Below are positions 17,159 to 25,027 of a DNA stretch of 33,539 nucleotides, one piece after another; positions within the stretch are counted from its first letter, which is position 1, and each line of letters starts with the position of its first letter. The notes under the pieces were generated by a model. The model was not told the DNA's origin and ran no database searches. It saw only the letters and a list, made by a program, of their open reading frames with translations. The stretch is taken from positions 1-33,539 of the forward strand of contig MNDE01000046.1 of assembly GCA_001914785.1 (NCBI GenBank). Direction: 5' to 3'. A program made the translations under genes and the position numbers. The DNA is from Acidobacteria bacterium 13_2_20CM_57_17 (GTDB lineage Bacteria; Acidobacteriota; Terriglobia; Acidiferrales; UBA7541).

Positions 17159-17194
17159 CTGTCGGAGCGTCCGCTGTTTTGGACGCTCCGACAG
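17159..17194. terminator. Perfect hairpin between convergent operons
   Basis: CTGTCGGAGCGTCC (17159-17172) and GGACGCTCCGACAG (17181-17194) form a perfect 14-base-pair stem with an 8-base loop. It lies 11 bases after the protease stop and 8 bases after the precursor stop on the other strand, the place for a bidirectional terminator. No strong T-run follows on either side, so termination may need Rho, or the hairpin may chiefly protect the 3' ends. Confidence 0.7.
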
Positions 17195-17202
17195 AGCCTG
17201 GT

Positions 17203-17352
17203 TTAGCTTTCCCAGTCTGCGTAACCATTGGTAGATTCGTTTTGGAATTGGCTATCCAGTGGTTGCGTTGTGCTTCCCTTATTTGGTCCGGTACCCTGAA
17301 TAGCATTGATCGCGGGCGTCAATGCAGTCAGTTCTGGATTTTCATATTTCAT
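17203..17352 (-). CDS. Lasso-type RiPP precursor peptide
   Basis: A 49-residue peptide. The leader has Y3, P6 and L8 (MKYENPELTALTPAINAIQG), the YxxPxL pattern that PqqD-like B1 proteins bind in lasso systems. In the C-terminal half the only glycine with an acidic residue 7-9 positions on is Gly26, with Asp33 at position 8. A Gly1-Asp8 ring (GSTTQPLD) with a 16-residue tail rich in N, S, Q and acidic residues, ending GYADWES, is the best prediction. The usual Thr at leader position -2 is missing (Asn there). An excellent GGGAGGTGA ribosome-binding site precedes the ATG. It is last in the gene train, 43 bases after the second cyclase gene, so it may have its own promoter. The class is inferred; another cyclase-made RiPP is possible. 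Confidence 0.72.
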   Translation of the reverse strand: MKYENPELTALTPAINAIQGTGPNKGSTTQPLDSQFQNESTNGYADWES

Positions 17353-17395
17353 GGTGTTCACCTCCCTTCTTTGATGGATTTGCGTACGCAGCTTG

Positions 17396-19372
17396 CTAGC
17401 TAGCTGAACTTTTGGACTGCGCGGGGGCTGAGACTTCCTTCGCTCCAAGAGCAGAGGAATAGCTGTGTCTTCTTGCCGCCATTGCGTTTGTCAGGACTCC
17501 TTGAATCATGAGGTGACGTAGCCAGGCCTCAAGCTTCAATGTACGCTTCAGGCTTTCGATGGGAGCTTCCCCGTCACGCCGAGCCTTCTGCAATGCTTCT
17601 TCAAATCGCTCTAGATCGATCACCCCCACGTAACTGCTGATCATGTGTTGCCCGATCTCAGTCACGCTGGGCCATTCTACCGAGATGCTTTTCGCCGTCT
17701 TTTGCGGAACAGTCTCTTTCTTTCTTCGGCTCAGGATCTCGCCCGGGACAATGCCGACAAGGGCACGTCTCATCAGAAAACGGCGCTGTCCCAGGCCGAC
17801 GATCTGTTCCCGAGGAATGGCGTACGCGAATTCCAGAAAATCTCGGTCATAGTAGGGATAGCGCACTTCGCGGAGCAATTCTGAACTGAGGTGGCAATGC
17901 GCCACGAACCTCCGATTGGCCCCCAACTTATCAGTATGGTCTTGGAAGCTTGGCAAAGGACCGAACAGTTTCACTCTGAGTGGATAGCCCCGAAAGGCAT
18001 TACGATTCCGACGAACGAAGCTGGGATGAAGCCAGTGAGGCGGGTGCATCTCTTTGAGCACGTTTACGCGAGACGAGAAGAATCCTTGTACAGCTTCCCA
18101 AAGCAAAGGGAGCCGAGATTCTCCCATCTTCGCGGCCCAGGCGTTCAGCCGATGAGCGAGTGTGAAGAATCGTGCTCTGGCCAGGAGATTCTGGAGTTCT
18201 GGCGTTGCTGCAGGCACGCCGTCGCCTGTGACTTCTCCTCCGATTCCGGAGAGCGTGACACGATATCCCCGTGACATGATGTATGCGGCATTCTGCTTAA
18301 AAAACTCGGATTGGCCATTATTTGCAATCGGAGTCGCTGTAAAGCGATCGCTTTCAAATTCGGCTCCGAAACGTTTTTCTGAGCTATCCTTTCTTAAAGA
18401 ACGGCCATCGATGTGGTGACCGACGCAGCCGCGCCTTTCTTCAACTTTCGTGAAGTAGGGAAGTTCACCCCAGTTTGGGTTGGACCCGTCGTACCAAGTG
18501 ACCGTGTCCAGGCGCGGGCAATCGGTGTGGGCGCCAGCGATGATGAGGTCCGCCATGCAGACGATGGAGGAAGAGTCCATGCCGCCGCTAAGTTCGGCGA
18601 GGACGGGGCGGTCCGAGCGCAGTCTGCGCTGGACGGACGTGAAGAAGGCGGAGCGGAAGTGCTCTTCGTATTCGGCGTCGGTGCGGTAGCGTATTCTCTT
18701 GCCTGGATCAAAATCCCAGTACCTGTTTATGACATGCTTTTTTCTATTGCGGATCAGCACCGACGAGGATGGTGGGACGGCCTGGATGCCGACGTACGGT
18801 GTCAGATGCGCGGCGGGAAACATCGTGGCGAACCAGCCGGCAATGTACTCTTCGCAGATTTCGAAGGTTCTGCTCGCGTACAGGACCAGCGGATCGAGAA
18901 TCGTGCTCCACGTAAGGTGATCCTTCTCCATCGAGTAGTAGAGATGTTTCGTGCCAATGGGATCCTTGGCGAGCAACAAGGAGCGCTCGCGCGGATTCCA
19001 GATCGAGAGCGCCCAGTCCCCAATGAGCTTGCCGAAGCACCTGTCGCCCCACCGTTCGAACGCCGCCGCAACGATTTCAATGTCCGTGGAGCTGATGGTC
19101 AAGAACTCGCGCAGCTCGCTGATGAGCTCGGCGCGATTGTCCAAACGGCCATCCCAGGTGATCACGGCGCCGGATGCGGAGATATGCGGCTGCCTTTCGA
19201 AATGCGATTCCTTGGTGGTGTTGAAGGCGCGATAGAGGATCTTTACACCGCCCATCGAATAAGACTCATTGCTGTCGGGCCCATACGGAGCGAGAGTTGC
19301 GTTGACTCTTTCGATATAGTCAGGGGCGGGCGACTGGCCTTCAAAATTCCATTTTCCAAACTGAACGCTCAT
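17396..19372 (-). CDS. Asparagine-synthetase-like RiPP cyclase, second copy with altered motif
   Basis: A 658-residue protein of the asparagine synthetase B/lasso cyclase family. An N-terminal glutaminase-like domain (about 1-210) lacks the catalytic Cys2 (MSVQFGKW), as expected for enzymes that do not use glutamine. A synthetase domain with the ATP loop LSGGMDSSS (261-269) follows. Lasso C proteins adenylate a side-chain carboxylate of the precursor and close the ring on its N-terminal amine. The downstream GGDE motif of the sister protein is GGEV here (378-381). GGGGAGAG precedes the ATG. It starts 53 bases after the sister gene and ends 43 bases before the precursor start. In the first 80 residues I count 66 identical to the sister. 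It may be a weakened enzyme or a partner subunit. Confidence 0.85.
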   Translation of the reverse strand: MSVQFGKWNFEGQSPAPDYIERVNATLAPYGPDSNESYSMGGVKILYRAFNTTKESHFERQPHISASGAVITWDGRLDNRAELISELREFLTISSTDIEIVAAAFERWGDRCFGKLIGDWALSIWNPRERSLLLAKDPIGTKHLYYSMEKDHLTWSTILDPLVLYASRTFEICEEYIAGWFATMFPAAHLTPYVGIQAVPPSSSVLIRNRKKHVINRYWDFDPGKRIRYRTDAEYEEHFRSAFFTSVQRRLRSDRPVLAELSGGMDSSSIVCMADLIIAGAHTDCPRLDTVTWYDGSNPNWGELPYFTKVEERRGCVGHHIDGRSLRKDSSEKRFGAEFESDRFTATPIANNGQSEFFKQNAAYIMSRGYRVTLSGIGGEVTGDGVPAATPELQNLLARARFFTLAHRLNAWAAKMGESRLPLLWEAVQGFFSSRVNVLKEMHPPHWLHPSFVRRNRNAFRGYPLRVKLFGPLPSFQDHTDKLGANRRFVAHCHLSSELLREVRYPYYDRDFLEFAYAIPREQIVGLGQRRFLMRRALVGIVPGEILSRRKKETVPQKTAKSISVEWPSVTEIGQHMISSYVGVIDLERFEEALQKARRDGEAPIESLKRTLKLEAWLRHLMIQGVLTNAMAARRHSYSSALGAKEVSAPAQSKSSAS

Positions 19373-19425
19373 GATTTGCTCTCCCCCTACCGTTCGCTGT
19401 CGACATGTTCGTGGCGGTCTTTTTG

Positions 19426-21345
19426 CTAACCTCGTATGGAAGCGTGGAGTATCAACTCAGACTTCGGCGTCGTCTCCATATTCATGACACCTAAGGTGCG
19501 AAGATTCCTGAGCCACTCTTCCACGAAGATCGTACGCATCAACGTGACCATGGGAACTTCTTCGCCGCGCCGCGCCTTCTGCAAGGTAGCCGAAAAATGT
19601 TCTGAGTCAACAATTCCCAGCGAAGTGCTCACCATGTGCTGGGTCATCTCCGCCCAATGGGTCCATTCCTTCGAGATACGCACCAGGGGCGTCCGGGCGA
19701 CGAACGCTTTCCCCTTCTTGTTCAGGATCTCGTCTGGAACGATGCCAACGAGTGCGCGACGCATCAGGGAGCGGCGTTGGGTCGGGCGGACCAGTTGCTC
19801 CCGCGGAATCGCGAACATAAATTCCAGCAGGCCGCGGTCCAGATAGGGATAACGTTTCTCGAATGGCGGTTCGAATGGCAAAGCGGTACGCGCCAGTTGC
19901 CTTCGCAATCCATTCACCATGCTTATGTTGTCCTGGAAGCTCGGCAGGGGACCGAACAGCTTCGTCCGGGAGGGATAGCCTGTAAGCGTGGCCCAGTGCC
20001 GCTTCACATAGTTGGGCTGCAGCCACGCAACCGGCCGCATGTATTTCGGGACGCCAACGAGCCTGGGAGGAAAGAATCCCCGCGCCGCTTCCCAGAACAG
20101 ATGGAGCCATGGCTTTCTTTTTTCCAGCGCCCATACTTTCAGTTGATGAGCGAGCCCCCGGAATTGTGCTCTTGCGAGAAGATCTTCGAGTTCCGGTGTC
20201 GGTGTCGGCACGCCACCCATAGTCTCGTCGCCACCCATGCCGGAGAGCACGACGCGATTCCCTTGCGAGGCTAGGCACATCCCGAATTGGGGGGAAGGGC
20301 GGCCATCGTAGCCGGGAGTTGGCACAAAGCGCGTGTTAGGAGATTCAGGACGTCGTTGGGACGCGGGCCCTTTTTCCAGGCCGACGTCGATGTGCCAGCC
20401 GGTGCGGCCCCGTTTTTCTTCGACTTTGGTGAAATAGGGGCGTTCGTTCCAGTTGGGTTCGGAGTCGTCGTAGTAGGACATCGTATCCAGGCGCGGGGTT
20501 TCGGCGCCGCCACGGGCGATGACCCTATCGGCCATGCAAACGATGGAGGAGGAGTCCCGCCCGCCGCTAAGTTCGGCGAGCACCGGTCTATCGGAACGGA
20601 GTTTATGCTGAACGGCCTTCGCGAAGACAGTGCGGAAGTGCTCCTCGTATTCGGCGTCGGTGCGGTAACGGATACTCTTGGTGGGATCGAAATCCCAATA
20701 TTTGCTGACCGTGTGCTTTCCGGGGCGGAGCAACACGGACGAAGACGGCGGGACAGCATGAATACCAACGCAGGGTGTCAGATGCACGGCCGGAAACATA
20801 GAGAACCAGCCGGCGATGTACTCTTCGTTGAGTGCGAAGGTTTTGCCAGCAAACCGGACGAGTGGATCGAGGACTGTGCTCCAGGTGACCTGATTTTTGT
20901 CGAACGAATAGTAGAGATGGCGCGTACCGATGGGATCTTTGACCAGGAGCAATGACCGGTCGACAGGGCTCCAGATAGAAAGAGCCCAATCGCCGATAAG
21001 TTTGGCATAGAAATTGGCGCCCCATTTTTCGTAAGCCGCAGCAACAATAGCAACGTCTGTAGAATCGAAGGCCAGAACGTTTCTCAGTTCGCTGATAAGC
21101 TCGGCGCGGTTGTCCAAGCGGCCGTCCCAGGTGATCACCGCGCCCGACGGAGATATGTGTGGCTGCGTTTCGCGATGCGATTCTTTCGTGGTCCGGAAGG
21201 CGCGATAGAGGATGTGTACGCCACCCTTGGAATACGTCTCATTGCTATCAGGTCCATACGGAGCAAGAGCCGCACTGACCTTCTCGACGTAGTCAGGGCC
21301 AGGAGGTTGGCCTTCAAAATTCCATCTTCCAAACTGCACGCTCAT
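19426..21345 (-). CDS. Asparagine-synthetase-like RiPP cyclase, first copy (lasso C type)
   Basis: A 639-residue protein with the same two domains as its neighbour. The N-terminal glutaminase-like fold (about 1-210) has no Cys2. The synthetase domain carries LSGGRDSSS (259-267) and the conserved GMGGDE (369-374), so its ATP and metal site looks complete. It is the best candidate for the enzyme that activates Asp33 of the precursor and forms the isopeptide ring. GGAAGGG lies about 9 bases before the ATG. It begins 31 bases after the B2 leader protease and is followed by its paralogue, showing tandem duplication. Ordinary asparagine synthesis is unlikely, because the glutamine site is missing and RiPP genes surround it. 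Confidence 0.88.
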   Translation of the reverse strand: MSVQFGRWNFEGQPPGPDYVEKVSAALAPYGPDSNETYSKGGVHILYRAFRTTKESHRETQPHISPSGAVITWDGRLDNRAELISELRNVLAFDSTDVAIVAAAYEKWGANFYAKLIGDWALSIWSPVDRSLLLVKDPIGTRHLYYSFDKNQVTWSTVLDPLVRFAGKTFALNEEYIAGWFSMFPAVHLTPCVGIHAVPPSSSVLLRPGKHTVSKYWDFDPTKSIRYRTDAEYEEHFRTVFAKAVQHKLRSDRPVLAELSGGRDSSSIVCMADRVIARGGAETPRLDTMSYYDDSEPNWNERPYFTKVEEKRGRTGWHIDVGLEKGPASQRRPESPNTRFVPTPGYDGRPSPQFGMCLASQGNRVVLSGMGGDETMGGVPTPTPELEDLLARAQFRGLAHQLKVWALEKRKPWLHLFWEAARGFFPPRLVGVPKYMRPVAWLQPNYVKRHWATLTGYPSRTKLFGPLPSFQDNISMVNGLRRQLARTALPFEPPFEKRYPYLDRGLLEFMFAIPREQLVRPTQRRSLMRRALVGIVPDEILNKKGKAFVARTPLVRISKEWTHWAEMTQHMVSTSLGIVDSEHFSATLQKARRGEEVPMVTLMRTIFVEEWLRNLRTLGVMNMETTPKSELILHASIRG

Positions 21346-21376
21346 GGTTCATTCCCTTCCTGCTTGTGGTTGGTTC

Positions 21377-21751
21377 TCAGCACCTGTCGAGCACTCCATA
21401 GAGTTCCGGCGTATACGGCTTATCGTTGACCACGAGGCCATCGACTTCAACCCAGGCGTGGGCCTTGAAGGGCATTTGCAGCGCACCGATGACCATCTGA
21501 GCAGGTACTCCATACCGCTTCAAAAGACACGCGGCTGCCGCCGACCGCTGCAAGCAAAGCGCTTCTTTCCAATACCAGATACAAGCCATGTCTACCGCGG
21601 CACAGATTCGTTCGACAGCTTCGGGAGATGGAGCTTTCTTCCCAACGGGATATCTTCGGACCTCGTTGTACAGGGCGGCGAAATTCCCACGCGCCAAGTA
21701 CAGATCAAAGTGAATCAACTTCAAATACGCTTTAATAACAAGAAACGACAT
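21377..21751 (-). CDS. Transglutaminase-like leader peptidase (lasso B2)
   Basis: A 124-residue protein matching lasso peptide biosynthesis B2 proteins. These are transglutaminase-fold cysteine proteases that cut the leader off the precursor with the help of B1. The triad is readable: Cys66 (EALCLQRSAAA), His98 (FKAHAWVEV) and Asp110 (LVVNDKP). The final GVPAQMVIGA strand is typical of the family. The ATG at 21751 was preferred because AAGGAAG lies 8 bases upstream; a start at 21796 would overlap the preceding gene. It is 14 bases from that gene and 31 bases before the first cyclase, so the B2-C-C order is one operon. Confidence 0.88.
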   Translation of the reverse strand: MSFLVIKAYLKLIHFDLYLARGNFAALYNEVRRYPVGKKAPSPEAVERICAAVDMACIWYWKEALCLQRSAAAACLLKRYGVPAQMVIGALQMPFKAHAWVEVDGLVVNDKPYTPELYGVLDRC

Positions 21752-21765
21752 GACCGAGTCTTCCT

Positions 21766-22227
21766 TTAGTTCTGGAATACAGGCTCCAGGAGCCAAGAGT
21801 TCCGCAAACCGGGTGAGAGTCTCGCCGAGTCAAGACTCGATGTTGGGTACGAAGATCCAAGTGTTTCATTTTCGTCTGCAAGCTTTTCCATGGCGAAGGC
21901 ATTGCCCAATTCGGCTGACTTCGTGAGCCACGCGAACCGCGTTTCGAGTGATTTAGGCAAACTATCGCCAATCACCAATCGCAAGCCGGGCTTCTGCATT
22001 GCGTACAAGTCGCTGTCTTGAGAGCGGTTTCGAAGCCATCGCTCGTCTTCACTTGGTGAGCTTTCCAGCCATCCACGGAAGCTCGAAGCCGAAACAGTGT
22101 TCTTGAGGGAAGAATTCCCTTGTCTTTTCAAAAGAACGATGGAGTGCAGACGAAACTCTAACGCCGAAGCCTTAGTGTCAATTTCAGTATTCCTGGCGAC
22201 TGTAGCGGCTGTGTTCGTTACTGTCAT
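21766..22227 (-). CDS. Unknown protein with a Sel1-like repeat
   Basis: A 153-residue protein. The segment RFAWLTKSAELGNAFAMEKL (about residues 97-116) fits one Sel1 repeat (A..WL.KSAE.GNA.AM..L), a helical protein-binding motif. The rest is charged with no membrane segment and I do not recognise it. TGGAGG stands about 9 bases before the ATG, so translation is credible. It lies directly before the B2 gene and may bind or guide a biosynthetic partner, but this is only positional. The upstream 189 bases form one copy of a block that is repeated before the glycosyltransferase. Confidence 0.5.
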   Translation of the reverse strand: MTVTNTAATVARNTEIDTKASALEFRLHSIVLLKRQGNSSLKNTVSASSFRGWLESSPSEDERWLRNRSQDSDLYAMQKPGLRLVIGDSLPKSLETRFAWLTKSAELGNAFAMEKLADENETLGSSYPTSSLDSARLSPGLRNSWLLEPVFQN

Positions 22228-22411
22228 CGAACTGAACCTCCAGAGTCTCGGATATTTCTACGTATCCTCGAACTTGCGATCGGTCAGGTCACTGTGTAGA
22301 GGGCTAGGCCATTCGATATGTTTTTCATCTCGTTCGTGATGGTGCGGAAGGTCAACTATTCCGTCAATCACAAACAGTACGCAGTTGCGGCCAATGTACG
22401 CGGATCCGGCC
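22223..22411. repeat. Duplicated upstream block, copy 1
   Basis: Matches 24824-24997 over most of its length, with several blocks of 15-25 identical bases and scattered indels. The indels break any shared reading frame, so it is not a preserved gene now. It ends at the ribosome-binding site and ATG of the Sel1-like gene (CAGGTT/GAGGTTCAGTTCGATGAC in both copies). The rest of the spacer up to 22739 shows no convincing gene. Confidence 0.7.
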
Positions 22412-22739
22412 ATAAACTTGGCCGAAAGGTCAGATCTCCATATCCAGAATTGTTCGTAGTTCTGGAAGAGAAGTTTCGGTCTCGGGTTCCGATTTGACGG
22501 GCGTGTTGTGTGGCTAAGCACACGGGTCACTTGCACTTATTACTGCAACTACCCTGTGAAAACACTTCGAGTCAGTACGACGATGCTCTCAGCCCATTAA
22601 GTCCCGATATGCTACACGAAGTGAAGACGAAGCGTCTGGCGGGGAATGCCTATACTTTTCTTCTGATACTTCGTCGCGCCGACACTACGGTGTCTTACGG
22701 TTCGCCGTTGACCTAAAACTGTCCACAATTGCAGTTCGG
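22412..22739. other. Intergenic stretch after the second PqqD-like gene
   Basis: No gene is supported here. A minus-strand frame from a GTG at 22536 lacks a ribosome-binding site and runs into the duplicated block. Together with that block it separates the upstream genes from the Sel1-B2-C-C-precursor group by 512 bases, so a second promoter may lie here. Confidence 0.4.
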
Positions 22740-23114
22740 TCACCCTGGTGTGAGCTGAGCATCATCGATAAGCAGCAAATATTGCGTGAGAAGTTTAATA
22801 AAGTTCGTTACGTCGCTCGCAGCTCGTTCTTCCGGAATATTATATCGCCGAGCAAGTTGAGCAATGAGCTCGGGAGTTGGTAGGCCAACTGCCAGGTTCT
22901 CCCAAATGAGGGCCGCCACGGGATTCAGTTCAAACACAGGGCGGCCAGCGACTTCTAACGTGGCCTTGCCACCTGGTTGTGACACCAGAAACGCTACTCC
23001 TGATACCTTCATGCCTACCGTCCGCGCCTTTGGACCAAACCTACGAACCAACTCTGATTCAACGATTCGTCCCAGAACTTTCTGTCGAGCCGGTGGTGCC
23101 GTTTCCGAAATCAC
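22740..23114 (-). CDS. PqqD-like leader-recognition protein (lasso B1), second copy
   Basis: Up to 124 residues. The PqqD winged-helix core is clear in FELNPVAALIWENLAVGLPT, ELIAQLARRYNI and RAASDVTNFIKLL. Such proteins grip the precursor leader (Tyr and Pro of YxxPxL) and hand it to the protease. The GTG at 23114 has no good ribosome-binding site and makes a 56-base overlap with the glycosyltransferase. An ATG at 23012 with GGTAGGC upstream would remove the overlap but may trim the first strand. It differs strongly from the other B1 (27866), so the two are old paralogues or have different partners. Confidence 0.8.
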   Translation of the reverse strand: MISETAPPARQKVLGRIVESELVRRFGPKARTVGMKVSGVAFLVSQPGGKATLEVAGRPVFELNPVAALIWENLAVGLPTPELIAQLARRYNIPEERAASDVTNFIKLLTQYLLLIDDAQLTPG

Positions 23115-24795
23115 GAGTCACGGCTTGCAGAGCGCCGCTCTGGTCGCCCGTGACGGTACATTCCTCGTTGCTCGCCACCAGTCCGTACTTGAACAGTCGC
23201 CCAAGACTCCATTGTGCATCAGCGGTCGATACGTGATCGCCGTTCCCGCCCAATGTCTCGACCACTTTCGTAGCCGGGATACCAGGACGAGCAGCGATTT
23301 CGCGCAGCATCTGGTTGAATCTTTGCGGAGTTGGGGGATCGTACAAATGGCAGAGGAAATAGAATCGAGCCGGCCGTTTCAACCATTCTCGTCCCTCGGC
23401 TGTGATGAAACACTTGCAATGCGGATTTCGCTTTCCCGTGGCAAAATGACCAAAACTCTTCTCAAGAGACATGCGGAATACTGCACTCGCAAGATCCTCC
23501 TCGCACGGGGCAGTTTTTGCCGCCTGTATCGATTCTCCCCACACTTCTTCATACCGTTTTACAATCACCGGCCAACTGTAATGCTTTTCTGCAGATTGCC
23601 TTGCTGCCCGTCCCATTTGCCTTCGAAGCGCTGGATTGTGTAAAAGGCTTTGGATCTTCTCAGATAAGACGGGGATGTCGATGGTCGTGGATTGTGCCAA
23701 AGAATCTTCTTCTACCATTGATATCCTGCAGTCGCTTACCTCGAGGGTTTCCAAGCTTGAGGGGAACAAGGATGGAACTAAGAATCCGGTCTCACCGTCA
23801 CTCACTATGTCGCGGTACCCGTCCCAGTCGGAGACCACAGCCGGAAGGCCATAGGATAGTGCCTCTGCAACGGTCAATCCGAAGGTTTCCTGTATATTGT
23901 CGCTGGGCGATACGAAAATATCGGCGCCGGAATACAGCATGTGTTTGTCTCTTGCGGATGGATTCGGCCATATCGTCAAGTTCTGAATACAGCCCAATTC
24001 GTTCGCCAGAGCTTTCAAACGACGCGCTTCATTCGTTTGCTTATCGTCACCTGCAATTACCAAATGGGTATGAGTTTCTCTGCGGGATAGCAATGACAGA
24101 GCGATAAGCATGGGCCCTAAGTCGCCCTTACTCATCTGTGAAAGACGACCAAAAAAAAGAGTTATGGTTTCCTGTGCTCCAATGTTTAGCAGTTGGCGCA
24201 AGTTGATCCGATGCTCAGGCTCCAGGAGTGGAATCGTGACCCCTAGGGGGACAAGAACTCGACGCGGCCGATATGTTATGTTCGGTAGCAACAGCCGACC
24301 GACCTCCTCGATATATACGTCGATCGTTCTCATTCCGGCCCTACTGGAACAAAAAAGGAGATCGGCTTCGCAGAGTCCCGCAAAGTAATGCTGTAAGACC
24401 GCAAAGACGACGCGTTCCGAGTTGATGGAGTGGATTAATCCACACACGGGTGCATCAGGTCGTTGGAGTTTTCGACGGGTTGTTGCCAGCGTTCGTAATT
24501 GTGGATCGAAGGTCGTCAGGACGATTTGGTCAGAATTCGTAATTGGCAACTTGCTTCCAATAGGAACGGCAACTAATCTTTTGACGCTGTCCGCGGTCAA
24601 GCCGTCTTCAATCAACTCCTCCTTCTTTTGGTCTGTAAGCCCCGGTACAAAGTAAGCGTCGTACGTTCCGTATTCAAGTAAGGCGCAGAGAGCGGTCCAC
24701 CCAAACACCCGCGCTCCCATAACCGTTGTCTGATCCCATTGTTCCTGATGACGTTCGGGATTTCTGGGCAAACTAGGAAGGTACAATGCTCTCAT
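23059..24795 (-). CDS. GT4-family glycosyltransferase with C-terminal extension
   Basis: A 578-residue GT-B enzyme. The acceptor-binding half covers about 1-195; the donor half (about 200-440) shows TLFFGRLSQMSKGDLGPMLI, the glycogen-phosphorylase-like loop ETFGLTVAEALSYGLP and GETGFLVPS, all typical of GT4 retaining transferases. About 130 residues beyond the GT fold (about 445-578) hold a helical winged-helix-like segment that I cannot name. GGAGAA precedes the ATG. Lying inside the RiPP gene train, it could glycosylate the peptide or an envelope acceptor; no substrate can be read from sequence. There is no signal peptide, so it acts in the cytoplasm. Confidence 0.85.
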   Translation of the reverse strand: MRALYLPSLPRNPERHQEQWDQTTVMGARVFGWTALCALLEYGTYDAYFVPGLTDQKKEELIEDGLTADSVKRLVAVPIGSKLPITNSDQIVLTTFDPQLRTLATTRRKLQRPDAPVCGLIHSINSERVVFAVLQHYFAGLCEADLLFCSSRAGMRTIDVYIEEVGRLLLPNITYRPRRVLVPLGVTIPLLEPEHRINLRQLLNIGAQETITLFFGRLSQMSKGDLGPMLIALSLLSRRETHTHLVIAGDDKQTNEARRLKALANELGCIQNLTIWPNPSARDKHMLYSGADIFVSPSDNIQETFGLTVAEALSYGLPAVVSDWDGYRDIVSDGETGFLVPSLFPSSLETLEVSDCRISMVEEDSLAQSTTIDIPVLSEKIQSLLHNPALRRQMGRAARQSAEKHYSWPVIVKRYEEVWGESIQAAKTAPCEEDLASAVFRMSLEKSFGHFATGKRNPHCKCFITAEGREWLKRPARFYFLCHLYDPPTPQRFNQMLREIAARPGIPATKVVETLGGNGDHVSTADAQWSLGRLFKYGLVASNEECTVTGDQSGALQAVTRDFGNGTTGSTESSGTNR

Positions 24796-24823
24796 CTATT
24801 CAGTTCTCCGAGGTGTTTTGAGC

Positions 24824-24997
24824 GTCATCGAACTGAACCTGCAAAGTCTCGGCCATTTCTCAGCTATCCGGAACTTGCGATCGGTTAGGGTCGCTTTGTA
24901 GAGAGCCAAGCGGTTCGAAGCGCGATGGTGCGGAATGCAAGCTATTGCGTCAACTACAAACAGTACGCCTATCCGGCCAATGTACGCAGATCCGGCC
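24824..24997. repeat. Duplicated upstream block, copy 2
   Basis: Second copy of the block at 22223-22411, filling nearly all the spacer between the ABC exporter and the glycosyltransferase. It too ends in CAGGTTCAGTTCGATGACG; here that ATG opens only a 10-codon frame (MTLKTPRRTE) whose stop overlaps the transferase ATG (TAGATGA). This may be a small upstream reading frame. Confidence 0.7.
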
Positions 24998-25027
24998 CTC
25001 CCTTAGCGTGGCCACGGAAGATTGTGC

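Noticed and set aside
18413-19429. A 338-codon plus-strand open frame opposite the second cyclase gene
   Set aside because: It is an antisense shadow of a GC-rich real gene; the product is low in recognisable structure, and no ribosome-binding site precedes it.
22258-22536. A minus-strand 92-codon frame containing AGSAYIGRNCVLFVIDG, partly shared with the block at 24824
   Set aside because: No ribosome-binding site, and the two copies differ by frame-breaking indels, so a conserved protein is unlikely; kept as a DNA repeat only.
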